Shown here: piece after piece, positions 1 through 7,549 of the stretch
Layout: the number at the start of each line of letters is the position of its first letter
How positions within the stretch are numbered: the first letter of the stretch is position 1
DNA from: Sphingomonas sp.
Lineage (GTDB): Bacteria; Pseudomonadota; Alphaproteobacteria; Sphingomonadales; Sphingomonadaceae
Length of the DNA stretch: 56,818 bases
Assembly (NCBI GenBank): GCA_017849555.1
Contig: JAFIGU010000067.1
Coordinates: 1 to 56,818, forward strand
Direction of reading: 5' to 3'
Program-made: the position numbers and the translations under genes
Notes under the pieces: generated by a model
Database searches by the model: none
Told to the model about the DNA's origin: nothing
What the model saw: only the letters and a program-made list of their open reading frames with translations

Positions 1-1
1 A

Positions 2-1594
2 GCGCTGCAAAGCATGCAGCGCGACCTCGCCAACGGCCGTCACATGCGCTTCTTCAACGCCGCGGTCGATTACGAAGCGGACTTCAACGGCTGGCACGTC
101 TCCGCCAAGGTCGGCGGGACCAAGGGCAAGTCGAGCTTCGACGCCTTTTATTCGACGACCAACCCCGCCGATGCCACCACCTTCGCCGCCGGCTATCTGA
201 CCGCCGCGCGCACCGCGTTCGGCCCCAATGTCGCGCGGCTGGGCTATGCGCTTGCGGGCACCAACGGCGCAACGGTCTACGATCCCTCGACCGCTTTGGG
301 CCTCGTCATGTCCGGCCAGTATCGCGCCTCGGAATCGGACTTCTATTCGGTGCAGGGCGACCTCAGCGTTACCCGCAAGTTCGAGACGGGCATCGGCACT
401 CATGACGTGCGCGTCGGCCTGTATGGCTCCTTCTACGGCAACACGCTGCTCCAGGCCTATCAGGACATGCTCATCGAGGTGCGCAGCCAGCCACGCACCC
501 TCGACCTGGTCGCCTATTCGTCGACGGGCGCGGTATTGGGCTCGGTCACGCAGAACGGCGTGCTGCGCTACACCACGACGCTTAACCAGGGTCAGGGCGA
601 CGCGCAGATGATCGCCTTCTACGCGAACGACACCTGGGATATCACGCGTGGCCTGCGCGTCGACGCCGGTATCCGTACTGAACGCTATGGCTATAAGGGC
701 ATCGCGCTGCCCACCACGCAGGTCAATCTGGGTGACGCCACCACGCTCGCCGACGACACCACCCGCGCCTTCACCGGCCAGGTGCTCGATCAGCGGCTGA
801 ATCCCAAGGCGACCAACTGGACGGTCGGCGTCAACTACGACCTGAACGGCCATTTCGGCGCTTACGGGCGCATCTCCAACCTCGAAGTGCCGCCGCAGCT
901 GGGTGTGGTGACCGGCATCAATGCGACCATCGTCAAGACCAAGGCGCGTCAGTACGAAGTCGGCCTGAAGGCGAGCTTCGGCCCGAACTATCTCTACGCG
1001 ACCGGCTTCTACACCAAGTTCAACCCGTTCAACGCCTCGTTCGCGGCGTTCAACCCGCTGACCGGCCGCAACGACCAGACGCTGCCGTTCATCGGCGAGG
1101 CCTCGGTCAAGGGCGTCGAAGTCGATGGCCGGGTCGTGCCGATCCGCTGGTTCTCGCTCGAAGGCTCCGTGACCTGGCAGAACCCGGAATATGCCAATCT
1201 GCAGAACAGCTCGGGCGCCGATCCGAGTGCGGTGAACGGCAAGCAGATCATTCGCGAGGCGAAATTCTTCGGCAATTTGCGGCCGAGCTTCGACTTCGAC
1301 CTCGGCGCGCAGAAGCTCTCGATCTTCGGGCGATTCGAATGGGTCGGCCGGCGCTATGTCGACTTGTTCAACCGCACCGCGATGCCGGGGTACCAGACGA
1401 TCGGCGCGGGCGCGTCGCTCGATTGGGGGGCGTGGCACGTCCAGGTCGTTGGCGACAATCTGTTCAACGCCCACGGCCTGACCGAGGGCAACACGCGTAC
1501 CGACCAATTCGCCGGCCAGGGCACCAGCGAGGCGATCTACGGCCGCCCGTTGTTCGGCCGGAACTTCCGCCTCATCGTCAGCCGTAGCTGGTGA
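2..1594 (+). CDS. TonB-dependent receptor, C-terminal part (5' end outside window)
   Basis: The frame is open from base 2, so the plug domain and signal peptide lie upstream. What is visible is the outer-membrane beta-barrel: alternating amphipathic strands rich in Tyr, Phe, Gly and Asn (for example GAYGRISNLEV, YEVGLKASFGPNYLYATGFY). The end, GRNFRLIVSRSW, finishes in an aromatic residue as outer-membrane barrels do. TBDRs take up large or scarce substrates using TonB energy; the substrate cannot be read from the barrel. The stop codon overlaps the start of the next gene (TGATG), so the two are probably translated together. The family call is firm and the substrate unknown. Confidence 0.9.
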   Translation, partial: ALQSMQRDLANGRHMRFFNAAVDYEADFNGWHVSAKVGGTKGKSSFDAFYSTTNPADATTFAAGYLTAARTAFGPNVARLGYALAGTNGATVYDPSTALGLVMSGQYRASESDFYSVQGDLSVTRKFETGIGTHDVRVGLYGSFYGNTLLQAYQDMLIEVRSQPRTLDLVAYSSTGAVLGSVTQNGVLRYTTTLNQGQGDAQMIAFYANDTWDITRGLRVDAGIRTERYGYKGIALPTTQVNLGDATTLADDTTRAFTGQVLDQRLNPKATNWTVGVNYDLNGHFGAYGRISNLEVPPQLGVVTGINATIVKTKARQYEVGLKASFGPNYLYATGFYTKFNPFNASFAAFNPLTGRNDQTLPFIGEASVKGVEVDGRVVPIRWFSLEGSVTWQNPEYANLQNSSGADPSAVNGKQIIREAKFFGNLRPSFDFDLGAQKLSIFGRFEWVGRRYVDLFNRTAMPGYQTIGAGASLDWGAWHVQVVGDNLFNAHGLTEGNTRTDQFAGQGTSEAIYGRPLFGRNFRLIVSRSW

Positions 1595-2751
1595 TGCGTG
1601 CGCTGCTCCCCGCCGCGGCGCTCGCGGTGACGGCGCTCACCGCTCCGGCTTCGGCCGAGGCGGTGGACGACGGGATGATGGTAACGCTGTCCGCGCGACT
1701 CTTCCCGTTGCTCGATGCCGCCGGGCATGATCCAGCAGCGCTCGAGCGGATCGCCAGGGCGCCCGGCATGGAGGATGTGCTGCGCCTGCGGCGGGAGCGA
1801 CGCGCCGTGTGCGGCGCCGATCTCGTCTGCCGCGCGCAGGCGCTGCTCTGGAGCGATCGCGAAGCGGCGGCGATGCGTCGCGCCGTCGCTCAAACGCAAG
1901 GCCTTCCCGCGGCAGATGATACGCCCGCTGCGCAAGTGGATCGCGAGATCGCGGGGATCAACACGATCGTGCGGACCTATGCGCTGGGGGCGATCCCCGC
2001 GACCGCGATCGATGGCCCCGGCGCGGTCTCGCCGCAGGATCATCAGGCGCGCCTCCAGGCAGCGGACTGGATCGCCGAGACGCCCCGCGACGGATCGGCG
2101 CAGCGGCTCGATCCCAGCATCGACTATGCGCTCGCGCTGCTCGACGTGAGCGATCGCACTGATGCGATCGGCCATGAACCGCTGACCGCCGGCGCCAACG
2201 CTGCGGCGATGGCGCGGGCGAAGACGCTCGACTGGCATCGCTATCGCTATAGCGCGATGATCGTCACGGGCGTTGGCCCCGAGATCGAGGGCGAACCGCT
2301 CAGCCCGTTCGGGAAATATCATTTGCGCCTTGCCGCGCGCCGGTTCGCGCAGGGTGACATCGCCTTCATCCTGCTCACGGGTGGGCGGGCGCATCCACGC
2401 GCGACGCCGTTCACCGAGGCCGACGAAATGCGCAAGGCGCTGATCGACCGCTACGGCGTGTCGCCCGACGCGATCGTCACCGAGCCCTATGCCCGCCACA
2501 CCACCACCAACCTGCGCAACGCCGGCCGGCTGCTCGCGCGGTTAGGCGCGCCGCTGGAGGCGGAGACGGTGATCGTCTGCAACCCGCTGCAGAGCGCCTA
2601 TATCGAAAGCGCGAAGTTCGCGGAACGCAACGCGGCCGAGCTCGGCTATCAGCCCGGCAAGGTCGTGCGTCGGGTGTCGCCGACCGAACTGGTGTTCCGT
2701 CCGTCACGAGCGTCCGAGCGCGTCGACCCCCGCGATCCACTCGATCCCTGA
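1594..2751 (+). CDS. Exported DUF218 (YdcF/SanA/ElyC-like) protein
   Basis: The 385-residue product starts at the ATG overlapping the TBDR stop; a GTG one codon earlier is less likely. Residues 1-22 are a signal peptide (hydrophobic run, then ALTAPASAEA). The C-terminal half carries the DUF218 fold: MIVTGVGPEIEGEPLS, FILLTGGRAHPR, the E-A-D-E-M segment, then TNLRNAGRLL and VIVCNPLQSAYIESAKF. DUF218 proteins such as SanA and ElyC are linked to cell-envelope and vancomycin phenotypes, but their reactions are mostly undefined. The N-terminal 170 residues are not recognised. Translational coupling to a TBDR and position before an exported phosphodiesterase-like enzyme suggest a periplasmic processing role. 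Confidence 0.8.
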   Translation: MRALLPAAALAVTALTAPASAEAVDDGMMVTLSARLFPLLDAAGHDPAALERIARAPGMEDVLRLRRERRAVCGADLVCRAQALLWSDREAAAMRRAVAQTQGLPAADDTPAAQVDREIAGINTIVRTYALGAIPATAIDGPGAVSPQDHQARLQAADWIAETPRDGSAQRLDPSIDYALALLDVSDRTDAIGHEPLTAGANAAAMARAKTLDWHRYRYSAMIVTGVGPEIEGEPLSPFGKYHLRLAARRFAQGDIAFILLTGGRAHPRATPFTEADEMRKALIDRYGVSPDAIVTEPYARHTTTNLRNAGRLLARLGAPLEAETVIVCNPLQSAYIESAKFAERNAAELGYQPGKVVRRVSPTELVFRPSRASERVDPRDPLDP

Positions 2752-2762
2752 AAGATACCGTC

Positions 2763-3740
2763 ATGCGCCGCTTCGCTTTGGCCGCCGCCCTCATGCTGTG
2801 CCCCGCCGACGCTCATGCCTGGGGCGGCACGGGGCACGCGGTGATCGACCGTGCGGCGATCCAGACGATACCCGATGACGGCCCGGTCTTCCTCCGTCGC
2901 TATGTCGACTATATCTCCGCTTCGGCCGCGCTGCCGGACAGTTGGCGCGGGGATTCGGAGGGCTTTTCGAAGATCGAGGAAGACCCGAACCACGGCTGGT
3001 TCCGCGAACAATTCGCCTTCCTGAAGCCGATCCCGCGCTCGCGCTACGAGTTCATCCTCGCGCTCTATAAGCATTACGAGACGATCAAGCAGAGCGATCC
3101 GGCTACCGCGGCACGCACCAACGTCCGCTGGACCGGCACTTTGCCTTATGCGGCGATGGAAGCCTATGAGCGGCTAATCGTCTGCATGCGCGCGATCCGC
3201 GCTGCGCAGGCCGGCGGCGGCGACGCATCGGTTCCCGAGCAGCACTGCGCGTTCCAGGCGATCCGGCTCGGCCATTATATCGGCGATGGCGCGCAGCCGC
3301 TGCACATCTCGGTGAACTCGGACGGCTGGCTCGGCGCCAATCCGAACGGCTATACCCGCGACCGCAGCATTCACGGGCGGTTCGAGAGCCGCTTCGTCGA
3401 TGGCATCGGGCTCACCGCTGCGGACATTATGCCCCGGATCGGCGCGCCGGCGCATCGCCACGGCGACATGTTCGATGCGGTGCTCGCCTTTCTCGATCAA
3501 TCGGGCGATCGAATGGAGACGGTCTACAAGCTCGAGAAGCGTGATGGCTTCAGGAACATGGCGGACAAGGACGTCCGCGCCCTGATCTACGAACGCACCG
3601 CCGCGGGCGCGGCGATGCTGCGCGATATGCTCTGCCGCGCCTGGGCGGAAAGCGCGGTGCTGCCGGCCAAGACGACACCCTCGCCACTCGATTTCTCCAA
3701 CCCGCGCTTCAATCCGGAGACGGGCTCCGCCCCCGCCTGA
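2763..3740 (+). CDS. Exported zinc-dependent phospholipase C / S1-P1 nuclease superfamily protein
   Basis: The signal peptide ends at about residue 19 (ADAHA), which makes Trp (AWGGTGH) the mature N-terminus or nearly so. In this superfamily the mature Trp1 is itself a zinc ligand. Further ligand-like motifs follow in order: the His of GTGHAVI, Asp of LPDSW, His of PNHGWF, the LGHYIGDGAQPLH block (H, D, H) and IHGRFESRF. The final H-x3-E matches phospholipase C better than the H-x3-D usual in S1/P1 nucleases. The likely role is periplasmic or extracellular phosphodiester hydrolysis, of phospholipid or nucleic acid; I cannot tell which. It lies 11 bp after the DUF218 gene and is probably in the same operon. 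Its 3' end overlaps the convergent transporter gene by 154 bp. Confidence 0.75.
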   Translation: MRRFALAAALMLCPADAHAWGGTGHAVIDRAAIQTIPDDGPVFLRRYVDYISASAALPDSWRGDSEGFSKIEEDPNHGWFREQFAFLKPIPRSRYEFILALYKHYETIKQSDPATAARTNVRWTGTLPYAAMEAYERLIVCMRAIRAAQAGGGDASVPEQHCAFQAIRLGHYIGDGAQPLHISVNSDGWLGANPNGYTRDRSIHGRFESRFVDGIGLTAADIMPRIGAPAHRHGDMFDAVLAFLDQSGDRMETVYKLEKRDGFRNMADKDVRALIYERTAAGAAMLRDMLCRAWAESAVLPAKTTPSPLDFSNPRFNPETGSAPA

Positions 3741-5077
3741 CGCCAGGCGAGCGCGCGCAACAGCCGCGCATGCCGGCGATGGTCGAGCGTGAAACGCCTG
3801 AGCAGCAACATGGCCAGCAGCGTGCCGGCGAGCGGCACGCCCAGACCGAGACCGAACATGCCGAGACGCACCGCTATCGGCTGTACCGCACCGGGAACGT
3901 AGCCGAGCGCGTTCAGCACCCAGCCGATCATCGCGGTCGCCCCGGCGCCACCGGCCTTCACCAGGACCAGGTAAAAGGCGAACAGCCCCGTCTCGAACCG
4001 CCGGCCGTGGCGCCATTCGACGACGTCGACCGCGTCGGCAAGCAAGCCCCAGGGCAGCATGAACACGCTCGCAAAGCCGAAACCGATCAGCGCAGCGCTC
4101 GCCACCTGCCCCGCCGGCCACGCGATGCTCAGGGCGAAGAACAGGAGGCCCAGCGCACTCACCGCATGCCCCGCCCCGAGAAGAAGGCTCTTGCTGAAGC
4201 GGTAGGTGAGCGCGGTCCAGGCGAGGACGCCACCGCATTGCCCTGCCGTCAGCGCGATAAGCAGCAGGGTGACTGCACGCGGCCGATCAACGACATAGGT
4301 TCCCAGATACATCAGCATCCGACCGAAACACGGCATCGCGAAACCGGTGAGCAGGGCCAGCGCGCCCATTGCCAACACCATCGGGTCGCGTAGCGGAACG
4401 GCGATGCGATCGCCCCGAAGCGCGGATTCTGTGCCGTTCCCGCCGCGCGCGCCCGAGCCCCAAACGCACAGCAGCATGGTCAGCGCGAAGACCAGGCCTG
4501 CACCGATCCCGGTGAAAGCCAACGCGCCAAAATGTCGCGCCCGCCCCGCTTGCTGCACCAGCGGGGTGAGCACGGTGGCGATGGCCAGCGCGCTCGCGGT
4601 GCTGAAGAGCAACCGGTAGCCGGAGACGCGCCCCCGCGCCCGGCTGTCGCGGTTGATCTGCGCCATCAGCGCATTGTGCGGCACGTCGACGATCGCATAG
4701 GCGCCGCGGAAAATGAGGATCGCGGTCGCAAGCATCCAGCCACGACGCAGGCCCAGCACCGGCATTGCGTAGATCAATCCGAACGCCGCCCCACAAGGCA
4801 GCGCGGCCAAGGCTATCGTCCAGCGATAGCCTCGTCCCGCCGCCCGCCAATGGAGGACGAGCCGGGCCGCAAGCAGATCGAACACCAGATCGCCGAGCAC
4901 CGCGAACAGCATCAGCCCCGCTGCCTGGGCACCGTTCAGCCCCAGCACGTCGGTCAGCAAAAACAGGATCGTCAGATCCGCGCCGCTGAACACCAGGGCC
5001 TTGCCGAAATTGCCCGACGAATAGGCGATCATCCGATATTCTGTGGTGATGTTCGCGATCGGGGGCATCTTTCGCAT
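3587..5077 (-). CDS. GPH-family (MelB-like) MFS transporter
   Basis: This is a roughly 496-residue polytopic membrane protein with about 12 hydrophobic segments. The N-terminus (IAYSSGNFGKALVFSGADLTILFLL...) resembles glycoside-pentoside-hexuronide:cation symporters, as does RGAYAIVDVPHNALMAQI. The predicted role is proton- or sodium-coupled uptake of a small hydrophilic solute across the inner membrane. Start choice is open: a TTG at 5080, ATG at 5077 or ATG at 5065 all fit; ATG 5077 is taken. The last 50 or so residues, after the final membrane segment, run antisense to the end of the phospholipase C-like gene and look non-conserved. It is the third gene of a reverse-strand set with the MFS and metallophosphoesterase genes. 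Confidence 0.8.
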   Translation of the reverse strand: MRKMPPIANITTEYRMIAYSSGNFGKALVFSGADLTILFLLTDVLGLNGAQAAGLMLFAVLGDLVFDLLAARLVLHWRAAGRGYRWTIALAALPCGAAFGLIYAMPVLGLRRGWMLATAILIFRGAYAIVDVPHNALMAQINRDSRARGRVSGYRLLFSTASALAIATVLTPLVQQAGRARHFGALAFTGIGAGLVFALTMLLCVWGSGARGGNGTESALRGDRIAVPLRDPMVLAMGALALLTGFAMPCFGRMLMYLGTYVVDRPRAVTLLLIALTAGQCGGVLAWTALTYRFSKSLLLGAGHAVSALGLLFFALSIAWPAGQVASAALIGFGFASVFMLPWGLLADAVDVVEWRHGRRFETGLFAFYLVLVKAGGAGATAMIGWVLNALGYVPGAVQPIAVRLGMFGLGLGVPLAGTLLAMLLLRRFTLDHRRHARLLRALAWRQAGAEPVSGLKRGLEKSSGEGVVLAGSTALSAQARQSISRSIAAPAAVRS

Positions 5078-5217
5078 CAATGGGCGACGGCAAGCCTGAC
5101 GCCGTACCGCTACCGCCCGTACGACCCGATAATTTCAAATTGGCGACAGCGCTGAACGGCATCTATCGGAAGGCATGGCAGTCGCCGTTGGCTGTCCGTC
5201 ATTGCGGTGGGCAGCGG

Positions 5218-6522
5218 TCAGGGGATTTGCTGACTTCGCAAGGCGCCGGCATAGACTTTCATGGCGAATGCGCAGCACCCGAGCGCAATCAGCAGCATGA
5301 GCGGCAGCGCGATCGCCAGCGACCACGCGACCGCAGCTGGCTGGGCGAAGACTCGATCGGTGATCAGCGCGACGATGGTCGGCCCCAGCCCCAGTCCGAG
5401 CAGATTGGCGGTGAGCACGGCGATCGCGTGCTGAATGCCGCGCATCCGGCCCGGTGTGATCTCCTGCATCGTCGCCGGCCCCGAGCCGAGTGCGGCGGAC
5501 AGGCAGAACAGCAAGGCGGTGGTGAGGGCCAAAAACAGCCCGGGCGCCGGCATCAGGGGAGCCGCGATCGCGAGCGGGATCGCGGCAGCGAGCGCACCCG
5601 CCATCACCATCAGCCGCCCGGTCTCGCGACCGCGCGATCGCAACGCATCACCGGCCAGCCCGGCGGCGAAGGTCCCGGCACTGCACGCAAGGATGACGAT
5701 CCAGCCCAACCGCCACCCTACCGCCGCCGGCCCCATCTGGAACGTCCGCGCCATCATCGCCGGGGTCCAGGAAAGCAGCCCATAGGCCGCCATATTGGTG
5801 AAGCCGACCGCGGCATCGACCCCCAGGATCGGCCGCCAATGCGCAGCGAAATAGCGCCGCACCTCGCCCCAGCCCGGCGTCTCGTCGCTGTCCCCCGCGC
5901 CCCGGAGCGGTTCGCGCAAGCTCGCGACCCATAACGCCACGCCGAGCCCGATCGGCACCAGCAGCAGGAAGATCGCTTGCCAGTTCCGAACCGCGCCGAC
6001 CAATGGCAGGGATACGTCGCCCTTGGGCAGCATGCCCAGTATTGCTCCCCCCAGGATCATCGCGAGCCCGGACCCGATAAACGCCCCCATCGAATAGATC
6101 CCCACCGCGAGGCCGAGCCGGCGCGGCGGGAAATAATCGCCCAGCAACGAATAGGCCGACGGCGTCATCGTCGCTTCGCCGACACCTACCCCGATCCGGC
6201 TGAGCAGCATCACGGCATAGATACGGGTCAGGCCGAAGCACCCGGTCGCGATCGACCAGAAGGCGATGCCCATGCTCAGCACCGTGACTCGCCGCCTGGT
6301 GTCGACCAGCCGCCCGATCGGCAGGCCGCCGATCGACAGGAAGAGCGCGAACGACAAACCCTGAAGCAGGCTGATCCCGGTGTCGCTCAGTTGGAGGTCG
6401 TGCTTGATCGGTTCGACCAGCAGGTTGAGGACCTGGCGGTCCACGAACGCCAGGACATAAGCGACCATCAGCACCGCGAGCGCATAGGGCGCGTAACGCG
6501 GTCCGATGCTGCGGTCCGTCAT
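5218..6522 (-). CDS. MFS transporter, Spinster-like
   Basis: The 434-residue protein has 12 predicted membrane segments. The N-terminus YVLAFVDRQVLNLLVEPIKHDLQLSDTG is the typical MFS first helix with the D-R-Q pattern of Spinster-like and sugar-phosphate-like carriers. The loop 2-3 motif reads GRLVDTRRR and the fourth-helix region GVGEATMTPSAYSLLGDYF. Bacterial members are often paired with TBDRs in sphingomonads. Eukaryotic Spinster relatives export lysolipids, but that says little about the substrate here. Its start codon overlaps the stop of the metallophosphoesterase gene (ATGA), so the two form an operon. Confidence 0.85.
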   Translation of the reverse strand: MTDRSIGPRYAPYALAVLMVAYVLAFVDRQVLNLLVEPIKHDLQLSDTGISLLQGLSFALFLSIGGLPIGRLVDTRRRVTVLSMGIAFWSIATGCFGLTRIYAVMLLSRIGVGVGEATMTPSAYSLLGDYFPPRRLGLAVGIYSMGAFIGSGLAMILGGAILGMLPKGDVSLPLVGAVRNWQAIFLLLVPIGLGVALWVASLREPLRGAGDSDETPGWGEVRRYFAAHWRPILGVDAAVGFTNMAAYGLLSWTPAMMARTFQMGPAAVGWRLGWIVILACSAGTFAAGLAGDALRSRGRETGRLMVMAGALAAAIPLAIAAPLMPAPGLFLALTTALLFCLSAALGSGPATMQEITPGRMRGIQHAIAVLTANLLGLGLGPTIVALITDRVFAQPAAVAWSLAIALPLMLLIALGCCAFAMKVYAGALRSQQIP

Positions 6523-7355
6523 TCGCCCAAAATCGCGCCGAGCTTCGGGAAGATCGCGCGATAATCGCCGAGATCGCGGTGCGCCACCCCCGGCACCCGC
6601 TGGAAGTCGAGCCTATAGTCGTCGCCGTCGAGCGTCAGGACGGCCGCGCCGACGATCTTCTCGCCGATCCATTCCTGCATCCTGTCGGGGATGACGAACG
6701 CGGTCGACGGTACCCAGAAATGCTCGACGCCATCGACGGTCAGCCGGCGCAGCTGATGCGTATGCCCGCTCGCGACGAAGCGCAGATCGTGGCCGGCCAA
6801 CACTTCCGCGAGGGCGAGCCGCTGTTCCAATGGAACATAGCGTGGGTGCCGCTCCTGATCGCTGAGCGCGACGCGCAGCCAGGGTTTGTGCAGGAACAGC
6901 CCGATCGGCCCGTCGACCGCCGCCAAGGCGCTGCACAGCCAGTCGAATTGCCGGGTCTCCTCCGCGCTGCCGGTGTTGAACAGCTGGGCGTTGAGGCCGA
7001 TCAGCGCCCAGTCGCCCGCCGAGTAGAGCCAGTGATCGGCCCCGAAGGCAGTGCGGAACAGGCAGAGCGCGGCGGCGTCGAACGGTTTTTCGCCGAGCGC
7101 CCGGCCGGGCACCGGATTGTCGCCGATATCGTGATTGCCGGGGACACAGAGCAACGGCACGTCGAGCCGGTCCAGCACCGTTTTCGCTTCCTCGACTTGC
7201 CCGGGCGCGGCGATGCCGTCGGCGGTCACGTCGCCGAGATGGATGACCAGATCGAAGTCGTCGCTATTGATCCAGTCGATCGCCGCCACGGCGTTGCTGA
7301 CAAAGTCTGTGGCCATCGCGGCCAGATGCGTATCGCTGATCAGCGCAATCTTCAT
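6519..7355 (-). CDS. Calcineurin-like metallophosphoesterase (CpdA/GpdQ type)
   Basis: The start is set at MKIALISDTHL; a longer frame to 7457 lacks family sequence. The 278-residue product shows the full binuclear metal site of the class III phosphodiesterases: D-x-H in ISDTHL, GD in LGDVTADG, GNHD in VPGNHDIGDN and GHTH in ASGHTHQL, plus FLHKPW with a further His. Relatives hydrolyse cyclic nucleotides or glycerophosphodiesters. There is no signal peptide, so it probably acts in the cytoplasm on a product imported by the neighbouring MFS carriers. It heads the operon with both transporters and is transcribed divergently from the TBDR at 7550. Confidence 0.85.
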   Translation of the reverse strand: MKIALISDTHLAAMATDFVSNAVAAIDWINSDDFDLVIHLGDVTADGIAAPGQVEEAKTVLDRLDVPLLCVPGNHDIGDNPVPGRALGEKPFDAAALCLFRTAFGADHWLYSAGDWALIGLNAQLFNTGSAEETRQFDWLCSALAAVDGPIGLFLHKPWLRVALSDQERHPRYVPLEQRLALAEVLAGHDLRFVASGHTHQLRRLTVDGVEHFWVPSTAFVIPDRMQEWIGEKIVGAAVLTLDGDDYRLDFQRVPGVAHRDLGDYRAIFPKLGAILGE

Positions 7356-7411
7356 GACGTCTCGCGGTCCTGCGCGGTTGGTGGGCGTCGCTTCCTGCCC
7401 CGGCGCAATTC

Positions 7412-7484
7412 GTTGCGGAAAGCGCAACCGCGGCATCGCGCGTTGCGTCGCGTGCAAATTGCATCGCCCGCAACACGCGACGCA
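7412..7484. promoter_or_regulatory. Cluster of GTTGCG/CGCAAC dyads in divergent promoter
   Basis: Between the metallophosphoesterase and TBDR start codons lie four matching half sites. GTTGCG is at 7412-7417 and 7442-7447; CGCAAC is at 7423-7428 and 7469-7474. The first pair forms a 17-bp dyad with a 5-bp spacer. The second pair overlaps an 11-bp perfect inverted repeat, TGCGTCGCGTG (7444-7454) against CACGCGACGCA (7474-7484). This arrangement suits a shared operator for both transcription units. The LysR regulator at 9848 is a candidate binder; that link is inference. Confidence 0.45.
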
Positions 7485-7549
7485 TGCTTTGCGTTGGCCG
7501 ATCAGGGCTCCATCCGGTCAAGGCCGCGGCGACCAGAGGGGACCGACCG

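Noticed and set aside
1537..2499. 320-residue reverse frame
   Set aside because: Antisense to the TBDR end and DUF218 gene; Arg-rich composition typical of GC-rich shadow frames.
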